From Mycoplasmatota bacterium (GTDB lineage Bacteria > Bacillota_I > Bacilli_A > Izemoplasmatales > Izemoplasmataceae), in assembly GCA_030636545.1 (NCBI GenBank), contig DAOVWR010000064.1, forward strand, positions 1 through 6,955: a stretch of 6,955 nucleotides of DNA. The letters run 5' to 3'. How positions within the stretch are numbered: the first letter of the stretch is position 1; each line of letters starts with the position of its first letter. The position numbers and the translations under genes were made by a program. Shown in pieces: positions 1 through 5,553 of the stretch. The notes beneath the pieces are model-generated. The model was given only the letters and a program-made list of their open reading frames with translations. It was not told the origin of the DNA and searched no databases.

Positions 1-540
1 AGTATTAAATCCAGCTACAACAGCACTTGCTGGGTTAGTACCATGGGCACTATCAGGTATAATGATTGTATTTCTCTTATAATCTTTACGATCATTATGG
101 TATGCTTTCATAATCATTAATCCAACTAATTCACCATGAGCACCAGCATAAGGATTTAATGTATAGGTATGAAGCCCACTAAGTTCACTTAGTATTTTTT
201 GTGTTTCATAGTAAATCTCTAAAATACCTTGCAGGGACTCTAGTGGTTGGTAAGGGTGTAAATTGAATCCAGACATACTAGCAATATCTTGATTAATTTT
301 AGGATTATATTTCATTGTACAAGAACCAAGTGGGTAGAATCCTTTTTCGACACCAAAGTTTTTAAAAGATACGTTAGTATAGTGTCTTACTGCTTCTAGT
401 TCACTAACTTCTGGTAAAATAGCTTCTTCATTTCTTAGTAGATTGCTTGGTAATGTATGTTTTTTAAATTCGCTTTTTGGTAATGAGAATCCCAGTCTTC
501 CTGGTTTTGAAATTTCAAATATCAATTTATCATAGTACAT
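1..540 (-). CDS. gcvPB: Glycine dehydrogenase (decarboxylating) subunit 2, N-terminal part (P-protein beta half), cut by window edge
   Basis: This is the first 180 codons of the second subunit of a split P-protein, the PLP enzyme that decarboxylates glycine and passes the aminomethyl group to lipoylated GcvH. I translated it by hand from the ATG at 540-538. The family signatures are an N-terminal FEISKPGRLGFSLP, then LPEVSELEAVRHYTN, GFYPLGSCTMKYNPKIN near residues 67-83, NPYAGAHGELVG, and DSAHGTNPASA close to the cut. The PLP-binding lysine lies further downstream in this family and is therefore outside the window. The ATG overlaps the gcvPA stop by one base (TAATG), so the two subunits are probably translationally coupled and made in equal amounts. 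A GGGGG run seven bases before the ATG may act as a weak ribosome binding site. No frameshift is visible. Identification is firm; only the C-terminal two-thirds is unseen. Confidence 0.96.
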   Translation of the reverse strand, partial: MYYDKLIFEISKPGRLGFSLPKSEFKKHTLPSNLLRNEEAILPEVSELEAVRHYTNVSFKNFGVEKGFYPLGSCTMKYNPKINQDIASMSGFNLHPYQPLESLQGILEIYYETQKILSELSGLHTYTLNPYAGAHGELVGLMIMKAYHNDRKDYKRNTIIIPDSAHGTNPASAVVAGFNT

Positions 541-1868
541 TATAGTGCCCCCAATATACTGACTAATTTGTCAATTTCAGTTTTACTTCTTTTCTCAGTA
601 GCTGAGAATAAAAGTAATTGTTTTTTTGATTCATCATATTTGCCAAGCGATAAAGGTCCTAAGATACCTTCTTTATATAATTCGTTATTAATCATTTCAT
701 GATCTAATGTTGTTTCAATAACACAGTCTTTAAAGAAATCATGATTAAATACTTTACTAAATTTTGGTAATTTAGTTATTTCTTCATATAAGTAATGGGT
801 TGCGTTAACACTATTAGTTTGTGCTTCTTCAATACCTTTTTTACCCATTATAGCAGTATAAACTGTCACGAATAGAGCTAGTAATGATTGGTTTGAACAA
901 ATATTAGAATTAGCTTTTTCTCTTCTGATGTGTTGTTCTCTTGCTTGCAGAGTTAATACATAAGCTCTTTTACCATCAGTATCTTTTGTAACACCACAAA
1001 TACGACCAGGCATTTTACGCATTAGTTTTTTAGTTGATGCTAAATAGCCAATATATGGTCCACCAAACGATAAAGGAATACCTAATGTTTGACCGTCTCC
1101 AACAGCAATATCAACACCGTAATCTGCTGGTGTTTTTAAAATGCTTAAAGCACTTAGATCGTGATTCATTACAAACAGTCCTTTTGTTTCATCTAAAATT
1201 TCACGGTACATTGAATAATCTTCAACGATTCCGTAGAAATTAGGATTTTGGACAATAATACCAGCGTATTCAACACTGTTTTTGTTTTTAAAATCTTCAA
1301 GATTTGTAATTCCATTTAATTCTTCAACATAATCAACAGTAAGTCCTTTATATAATGCGTATGTTTCGACTACTTTGATGATATTTGGATTAACTGTTTT
1401 AGAAATTAGGATACTTTTTCTTTTTCTAACATTTGTTGCCATAAACATTGCTTCAGCTGTTGCTGTAGCGCCATCGTACATTGATGCATTTGAGACATGC
1501 ATACCAGTTAACTCAGAAATGATACTTTGGTATTCAAAAATATATTGAAGTGTACCTTGTGAAATTTCTGGTTGGTATGGTGTATAAGCAGTTAAAAATT
1601 CCTGTCTTTGAATGACATGATTAATTACTGAAGGAGTATAATGATCGTACGCTCCAGCACCTACAAAAGGAATTAATTGTTTGTTTTTCGCTGCTAAATC
1701 AGCAAACTTTTTGTAGATTTCTAATTCACTATGAGACAAAGGAAGATCTAAATCTAATCCTTTTAAATCTTCGGGAATTTCACTAAACAAATCGTCTAAA
1801 CTGTTTACACCTATTACCTCTAGCATTTGCGCTATATCTTCTTCTGTATGAGGTAAATATTTAAACAT
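540..1868 (-). CDS. gcvPA: Glycine dehydrogenase (decarboxylating) subunit 1 (P-protein alpha half)
   Basis: At 442 residues this is a normal length for the alpha subunit of two-subunit P-proteins. It pairs with GcvPB to form the cytosolic PLP enzyme that starts glycine cleavage. Family motifs run along the whole length: YLPHTEEDIAQML at 4-16, FVGAGAYDHY at 68-77, AYTPYQPEISQG at 94-105, NASMYDGATA at 127-136, GDGQTLGIPLSFGGPY at 257-272, MPGRICGVT at 286-294, and QAREQHIRREKANSNIC at 308-324. The catalytic lysine belongs to the beta subunit in this architecture, so its absence here is expected. The ATG is preceded by AGGAG nine bases upstream (1878-1882), and that site overlaps the TAG stop of gcvH. 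The gap to gcvH is 12 nt, and the TAA stop overlaps the gcvPB ATG by one base. The gene is intact and standard. Confidence 0.97.
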   Translation of the reverse strand: MFKYLPHTEEDIAQMLEVIGVNSLDDLFSEIPEDLKGLDLDLPLSHSELEIYKKFADLAAKNKQLIPFVGAGAYDHYTPSVINHVIQRQEFLTAYTPYQPEISQGTLQYIFEYQSIISELTGMHVSNASMYDGATATAEAMFMATNVRKRKSILISKTVNPNIIKVVETYALYKGLTVDYVEELNGITNLEDFKNKNSVEYAGIIVQNPNFYGIVEDYSMYREILDETKGLFVMNHDLSALSILKTPADYGVDIAVGDGQTLGIPLSFGGPYIGYLASTKKLMRKMPGRICGVTKDTDGKRAYVLTLQAREQHIRREKANSNICSNQSLLALFVTVYTAIMGKKGIEEAQTNSVNATHYLYEEITKLPKFSKVFNHDFFKDCVIETTLDHEMINNELYKEGILGPLSLGKYDESKKQLLLFSATEKRSKTEIDKLVSILGAL

Positions 1869-1880
1869 TATTGACCACTC

Positions 1881-2258
1881 CTATTCGCAGATTTCTTTAT
1901 ATTCTTTAGCATTAAGTAATTTATTTAATTCTGTTTTATCTTCTAATTCTACTTTTACGATCCAGTTTTCATAAGGATCTTCATTAATTAATTCTGGACT
2001 ATCTTCTAGGTCATCATTAATTAATACAATAATTCCAGTTACTGGGCTTAACACGTCTGATGCAGCCTTAACTGATTCAATTGCTGAGAATTCTTCGCCA
2101 GCTTCTACTTGATCTTCTTCTTCAGGTAGTTCAACGAATACTATTTCTCCTAAACTTGCTTGTGCGTAATCAGTTATCCCGATAAACACAAATTCTTCCT
2201 CTACTCTTACCCACTCGTGAGTATTTGTGTAATATAAACCTTCGATTATTTTACTCAT
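1881..2258 (-). CDS. gcvH: Glycine cleavage system H protein (lipoyl carrier)
   Basis: This small acidic carrier protein of 125 residues has a lipoyl arm that shuttles the aminomethyl group between P-, T- and L-proteins. It opens with the H-protein signature YTNTHEWVRVE (9-20), followed by GITDYAQASLGEIVFVELP (27-45). The lipoylation motif is ESVKAASDV, with the modified lysine at residue 64, a typical H-protein position. I place the start at the ATG at 2258-2256, because AGGAGG (2267-2272) lies eight bases upstream; a TTG immediately before it would add one residue at shorter spacing. The gene follows gcvT after 15 nt and ends in TAG, which forms part of the gcvPA ribosome binding site. It is the obvious acceptor for the LplA-LipA protein encoded at the head of the same operon. 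Confidence 0.97.
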   Translation of the reverse strand: MSKIIEGLYYTNTHEWVRVEEEFVFIGITDYAQASLGEIVFVELPEEEDQVEAGEEFSAIESVKAASDVLSPVTGIIVLINDDLEDSPELINEDPYENWIVKVELEDKTELNKLLNAKEYKEICE

Positions 2259-2266
2259 CAATTTTT

Positions 2267-2272
2267 CCTCCT
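2267..2272 (-). promoter_or_regulatory. Ribosome binding site of gcvH, decides the ATG start
   Basis: AGGAGG on the minus strand, with eight bases to the ATG at 2258. The competing TTG at 2261 would have only five bases, so the ATG is preferred. This is the strongest Shine-Dalgarno in the operon, which fits the usual need for excess H protein (inference). Confidence 0.8.
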
Positions 2273-2273
2273 C

Positions 2274-3362
2274 TTAGTTTTTATAACTTTTTTGATAGAA
2301 TTTTTTGTTTCTTACAACTACTTTTTTCATTTTTCCTCGAACACTAACTGTTAATTCTGTTTTTAATTTATCATAGGGTCTATCAATCATTGCCATTGCA
2401 ACAGTTTCACCTGTACTAGGTGACTTGTACCCTGTTGTTACAAATCCGACAAGCAAATCTTCATGATAGACTTCATAGCCATGTCTAATTATTCCTTTAT
2501 CTAGAAGACTTAGTCCAACAATTCTTCTTTTAGTTTTTTCAAGTTTTTGTTTAACTAATACGTCTTTTCCAATGAAGTCTCCTGCATTAAGTTTTACAGC
2601 AAAGCTAAGTCCTGCTTCAATTGGCGTTATATCTTTTCCTAGTTCATTTCCATAAAGTGGAAGAGCAACTTCGAATCGCAGTGTATCTCGACAGCCTAAT
2701 CCACAAGCCATAACGTTATCTTTTCCAGCTTCTAAGATTTCATCCCATATTTTAGCAATTACATCATGATCTCCGTAAATTTCAAATCCATCTTCACCTG
2801 TATAACCTGTTCTTGAAACTAAGACATCTTTTCCATTTACTTTTATATATTGGAAGGTGAAGAATGGTAATGTTGTTAAGTCATAGTCAGTTAATGTGTT
2901 TAAAATTTCTTCAGCAAGTGGTCCTTGCAGAGCTACTTCTGAAATTTTATCTGATTCATTAGTCAAGGTGCAATCAAAAATGTTATTTTTTGTTGCCCAT
3001 TCGAAATCTTTATCGATATTAGATGCATTTACAATCATAATAAATGATTCTCGATTAATTTTATAAACTAATAAATCATCTACTACTCCACCGTTAGGAT
3101 AACACATCATACCATATAATACTTGGTTATCTTTTTGGGTTAGTACATCATTTGTAAAAATATTATCTACAAACTTTTCTGCTTCTTTACCTTTAACATA
3201 AAACTCACCCATATGTGAGACATCAAACATTCCTGCTTTCTCTCTAACATAGAAATGTTCTTCTTTAATAGAAGTGTAAACAACTGGCATCATAAATCCA
3301 GCAAAATCAACCATTTTTGCATTTAATTTAAGATGTGAATCATAAAGAATTGTTTTTTTCAT
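2274..3362 (-). CDS. gcvT: Aminomethyltransferase (glycine cleavage T protein)
   Basis: This is the tetrahydrofolate-dependent T protein, which takes the aminomethyl group from GcvH, releases ammonia and forms 5,10-methylene-THF. At 362 residues it matches the family length. Visible signatures are FAGFMMPVVY near 20-29, AGMFDVSHMGEF at 43-54, YPNGGVVDDLLVYK at 88-101 with the family's conserved acidic pair D95/D96, and IVNASNIDKDFEW at 110-122. Later come EVALQGP, SRTGYTGEDGFEIY, and the C-terminal barrel with GFVTTGYKSPSTG. The start is the ATG at 3362-3360, because AAGGAG (3370-3375) sits seven bases upstream. A TTG two codons earlier almost abuts that site and would be poorly placed. The ATG lies 2 nt after the UGA of lplA-lipA, so its ribosome binding site is inside the upstream gene and translation is likely coupled. 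Confidence 0.97.
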   Translation of the reverse strand: MKKTILYDSHLKLNAKMVDFAGFMMPVVYTSIKEEHFYVREKAGMFDVSHMGEFYVKGKEAEKFVDNIFTNDVLTQKDNQVLYGMMCYPNGGVVDDLLVYKINRESFIMIVNASNIDKDFEWATKNNIFDCTLTNESDKISEVALQGPLAEEILNTLTDYDLTTLPFFTFQYIKVNGKDVLVSRTGYTGEDGFEIYGDHDVIAKIWDEILEAGKDNVMACGLGCRDTLRFEVALPLYGNELGKDITPIEAGLSFAVKLNAGDFIGKDVLVKQKLEKTKRRIVGLSLLDKGIIRHGYEVYHEDLLVGFVTTGYKSPSTGETVAMAMIDRPYDKLKTELTVSVRGKMKKVVVRNKKFYQKSYKN

Positions 3363-3364
3363 AA

Positions 3365-5203
3365 TCAATCTCCTTCAAATTGTTTCAGCGCTTGGTATGA
3401 ACTTCTAACAAGAGGTCCACTAGCTGTATATCTAAAGCCTTTTTCAATACCTTTTTTCTTATAAATATCAAATGTTTCGAGTGACACATATTCTTTTACT
3501 TCAGCGTGTTCCATTGAAGGTCTTAAATATTGTCCAATCGTAATTATGTCACAATCAACATTTCGTAAATCGTCCATTAAAGCCAATACTTCATCGACTG
3601 TTTCACCGATTCCAACCATTATCCCTGATTTTGTTAAAATATTAGGGTTAATCTCTTTAGAAGTTTTCAAGAGATTTAGGCTTCGTTGGTAACTTGCGCG
3701 ATCTCTAAATCCTGGATAAAGTCTCTCAATTGTTTCAATATTGTGGTTTATAACATCTGGGGCAGCATCAACTACTCTTTTGAGTGAGTCATAATCCCCC
3801 ATAAAGTCAGGAATTAAAACTTCTATCGTAGTTTTTGGTCTTTCTTTCCGAACAATTTCAATACACTTAACAAACTGTTTGGAACCATAATCTTTTAAGT
3901 CGTCTCTTGTCACAGAGGTAATTACAAGATGTGATAAGTCCATTACATTTACCGCTTTTAAAATATTCATCGGCTCTGCTGAATCAACTTTTAACGGTCG
4001 AGCGTTTGAAACATCACAGAAACTACAGTTCCTAGTACAATGATTACCTAAAATCATAAATGTCGCTGTTTTATTAGAAAAACACTCAAGTTGATTAGGA
4101 CAATTTGCTTCCTGACAAACAGAATACAAGTTATGTTGAGCTAATAAATCTCTAATCTTTTTTGTTTCTCTATTTAAATTTTTCATATCTATTTTAAGAT
4201 AACTTGGTTTACTTATTCGTTTTTTTCTTTTTTTTTCGAAGAACAATTCTAAGAATTCGCTAGTTTGGAGTTTATAGATATAATAGATTACGCGATTTTT
4301 CTTCAATATTTCTAGAAAACTGTCGTAATTATATCTTGAGCCAATAAAAGCGTTTTCAAAATCTTCTATTTTTTTGAGACTAAAATAGTCTCCAGTTATT
4401 TTCAAATCTTTGACGATATCATTTTTGATTTTTACATTTACTGCGATATTTCCAGCATCAAATTTTATTTTATTAGAAATTTCATATTTAGGATTTTTAC
4501 CATAATTCCAGGTATCTGTATTAAATTTCTTGCTATACTCGGCCACTTTGTCTAAATCAAGTGTCTTAAAATCAACTTTACTTGTAGCTATTTCACTAAC
4601 CATATAATCGTAAAATTCATCAAGATTCATATCAAGTAAACCACCAATGTTAATAACTCTAGCTTTAACGCTACTAATTGCATGACTGGTCAATTTAGAC
4701 TTATCTGGAGTTAAACTACCTATTAACATATCGAAGTTCGTATTGAACAAGATTGTTCCATGCATTACCATGCGATCTTTGTAGATATACTCAGCATTTC
4801 CACTAAATTTCTTACCATTTGCTAAAATATCATTACGCCCAGTAAATTTTGCATCTATTCCCAGCTTGTTTACAGCATTTACAATATTATTAACCTGTCC
4901 TCTAAAAATATCTGAATGACTGGTATTGCTTGTTATAAATGAAAACTGCAAGCAGCCAGGTTCGGTATAAACTGCCCCGCCACCACTATTTCTTCGTATT
5001 ACTTCAATATTGTTGTTTTTAACAAATTCTTGATCAATTTCAACAGTAGTAATTTGATGTCTTCCAATCATTACAGTTGGAACTACACTCCACAATAAAA
5101 AAATATCACTTTTATAGTCATAATCTTTAATTAAATATTCTTCAAGTCCGAAATAAAATCCACAGTGATTGTCTTTGTTAGTTTTTGTATCTATATAAAG
5201 CAT
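3365..5203 (-). CDS. lplA-lipA: Bifunctional lipoate-protein ligase / lipoyl synthase fusion (LplA-LipA)
   Basis: A 612-residue protein joins two lipoylation enzymes. Residues 1 to about 322 are a full LplA. The catalytic domain has RRNSGGGAVYTEPG at 70-83, TGRNDILANGKKFSGNAEY at 121-139 with the expected lipoyl-AMP lysine at 132, and MHGTILFN at 147-154. The LplA accessory domain follows (TWNYGKNPKYE, about 231-300). Residues about 330-612 are a full LipA: SKPSYLKI, the auxiliary-cluster cysteines C363, C368 and C374 (C-x4-C-x5-C), the radical-SAM cysteines C389, C393 and C396 (C-x3-C-x2-C), and the C-terminal RSSY at 600-603. Every key residue I know for both enzymes is present. LplA would attach lipoate or octanoate to GcvH; LipA would insert two sulfurs into an octanoyl arm. 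The ATG follows GGTGGTGA, close to the consensus GGAGGTGA. A basic linker (EKKRKKR, 323-329) is encoded by an A9-G-A7 tract. No internal ribosome binding site for a separate LipA is visible. The stop is UGA. Confidence 0.93.
   Translation of the reverse strand: MLYIDTKTNKDNHCGFYFGLEEYLIKDYDYKSDIFLLWSVVPTVMIGRHQITTVEIDQEFVKNNNIEVIRRNSGGGAVYTEPGCLQFSFITSNTSHSDIFRGQVNNIVNAVNKLGIDAKFTGRNDILANGKKFSGNAEYIYKDRMVMHGTILFNTNFDMLIGSLTPDKSKLTSHAISSVKARVINIGGLLDMNLDEFYDYMVSEIATSKVDFKTLDLDKVAEYSKKFNTDTWNYGKNPKYEISNKIKFDAGNIAVNVKIKNDIVKDLKITGDYFSLKKIEDFENAFIGSRYNYDSFLEILKKNRVIYYIYKLQTSEFLELFFEKKRKKRISKPSYLKIDMKNLNRETKKIRDLLAQHNLYSVCQEANCPNQLECFSNKTATFMILGNHCTRNCSFCDVSNARPLKVDSAEPMNILKAVNVMDLSHLVITSVTRDDLKDYGSKQFVKCIEIVRKERPKTTIEVLIPDFMGDYDSLKRVVDAAPDVINHNIETIERLYPGFRDRASYQRSLNLLKTSKEINPNILTKSGIMVGIGETVDEVLALMDDLRNVDCDIITIGQYLRPSMEHAEVKEYVSLETFDIYKKKGIEKGFRYTASGPLVRSSYQALKQFEGD
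3370..3375 (-). promoter_or_regulatory. Ribosome binding site of gcvT, embedded in the end of lplA-lipA
   Basis: AAGGAG on the minus strand, seven bases before the ATG at 3362. It is only one base from the alternative TTG at 3368, which rules out that longer start. It lies within the last codons of the preceding gene. Confidence 0.8.
4220..4236 (-). repeat. A9-G-A7 homopolymer tract at the LplA/LipA junction
   Basis: On the coding strand a run of nine A (4236-4228), one G and seven A (4226-4220) encodes the basic linker between the two domains. Gain or loss of one A would reach a stop within about ten codons: TAA at 4211-4209 after gain, TAA at 4215-4213 after loss. Either change would leave a near-normal-length LplA alone. 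The tract is therefore either a potential slippage site or a spot where a sequencing error would matter. Confidence 0.85.
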
Positions 5204-5228
5204 TTCACCACCATCTTTCTACAACATA

Positions 5229-5256
5229 ATCATACCATATTTTTAGTAAATTCCAA
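5229..5256 (-). promoter_or_regulatory. Promoter of the lplA-lipA/gcv operon
   Basis: Minus-strand TTGGAA (5256-5251, four of six matches to TTGACA), a 16-base spacer, and TATGAT (5234-5229, five of six to TATAAT). The preceding TGG gives an extended -10. Transcription would begin near 5222, leaving a leader of about 20 nt that carries the GGTGGTGA ribosome binding site. There would then be no room for a riboswitch in this transcript. Predicted from sequence only. Confidence 0.65.
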
Positions 5257-5273
5257 GAAAAATTAGAAAAAAG

Positions 5274-5294
5274 AGGGCAAGATTTTTTTGCCCT
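5274..5294 (-). terminator. Intrinsic terminator-like hairpin upstream of the operon promoter
   Basis: A perfect 7-bp stem (5274-5280 with 5288-5294, AGGGCAA/TTGCCCT) with a 7-base loop. On the minus strand it is followed after one C by six T (5272-5267); on the plus strand by a run of five T (5294-5298). It could therefore work in either direction. No protein gene ends here on either strand, so it most likely closes a non-coding transcript or an attenuated leader read from the right. Confidence 0.65.
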
Positions 5295-5300
5295 TTTTAG

Positions 5301-5320
5301 TTACTCAAATTTACTCATAT
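5301..5320. repeat. Tandem decamer repeat
   Basis: TTACTCAAAT followed directly by TTACTCATAT: two decamers differing at one base, in phase with one helical turn. They lie between the terminator hairpin and the upstream hairpin. They could be part of a protein-binding site, but two copies in AT-rich DNA may be chance. Confidence 0.5.
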
Positions 5321-5467
5321 ATTCATCTGATAGACCCCTTCTAACATGTCTATAAGCAGGACAACAGTTTTTGATTTAGTTTACTGGTTAACAACTTTTT
5401 TAACGAGTATTAAGATTGTTATCTTTCCACCACCCTAGCTATATAAGTTTTAACCGTTTTTGATAGA

Positions 5468-5495
5468 AAGATAAAATAATTTGCAATTTTGTCAA
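5468..5495 (-). promoter_or_regulatory. Possible minus-strand promoter for the candidate RNA
   Basis: A perfect TTGACA (5495-5490), 16-base spacer, and TATCTT (5473-5468, four of six matches). The -10 is weak and lacks a TG extension. Its -35 lies on the opposite strand from, and overlaps, a TTGTCA that could serve the plus-strand gene. Confidence 0.35.
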
Positions 5496-5530
5496 ATAAT
5501 ATTATTTTTATATTATTATAATGATATAAT
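5489..5530 (+). promoter_or_regulatory. Promoter region of the DUF2817 gene
   Basis: The best element is an extended -10, TGATATAAT (5522-5530), a perfect TATAAT preceded by TG, which would start transcripts near 5537. It has no good -35 at the usual distance. An alternative is TTGTCA (5489-5494), 16 bases, TATTAT (5511-5516). The region between is almost pure A/T, so the exact element is uncertain. AAGGG at 5539-5543, followed by TGG, is the likely ribosome binding site. Confidence 0.5.
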
Positions 5531-5553
5531 TTTATTAGAAGGGTGGTTATATT

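Larger units (their letters stand above)
5267..5461 (-). ncRNA. Candidate structured small RNA or attenuated leader of the gcv operon
   Basis: A stretch without protein-coding potential carries nested complementarity. There is an 11-bp stem with one bulge (5386-5397 with 5445-5455) around a 5-bp hairpin with a 4-base loop (5412-5416/5421-5425). A 6-bp hairpin follows (5330-5335/5348-5353), extendable by CTG/CAG across a bulge. Last comes the terminator hairpin at 5274-5294. On the minus strand a TTGACA (5495-5490), 16 bases, then TATCTT (5473-5468) lies correctly upstream, so a transcript would start near 5461 and end near 5267, about 195 nt. I do not recognise it as 6S, SRP, tmRNA, T-box or a glycine riboswitch. 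It could be a free small RNA or a leader that reads through into lplA-lipA. The structures were paired by eye and no folding energy was computed. Confidence 0.35.

Noticed and set aside
1034..1243. Short plus-strand reading frame of 69 codons
   Set aside because: It lies wholly antisense inside gcvPA, whose protein is full-length and conserved; no ribosome binding site or recognisable product.
2259..2261. TTG start for gcvH
   Set aside because: The adjoining ATG is the stronger start codon and has better spacing from AGGAGG.
3363..3368. TTG start for gcvT giving two extra residues
   Set aside because: It lies one base from AAGGAG, too close to be used, while the ATG at 3362 has ideal seven-base spacing.
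5426..5438. T-box-like AGGGTGGTGG on the minus strand
   Set aside because: The T-box motif continues with ACCnCG and is followed closely by a terminator; here the continuation is GGAAAG and the terminator is over 100 nt away. The operon is also not an aminoacyl-tRNA or amino-acid uptake operon.
5204..5553. Glycine riboswitch expected before a gcv operon
   Set aside because: I found neither the conserved GGAGAG-type segment nor the CTCAGGCAAAAGGAC-type segment on the minus strand; an AGAAGGGG stretch near 5336-5343 resembles one element but the rest is missing.
5204..5553. tRNA or other housekeeping RNA gene in the intergenic region
   Set aside because: No TTCNANNC T-arm motif or cloverleaf, no SRP GGAAGCAG loop, no tmRNA or RNase P signature. 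A 6S-like length (about 195 nt) was considered, but the 5' and 3' ends do not form an obvious closing stem.
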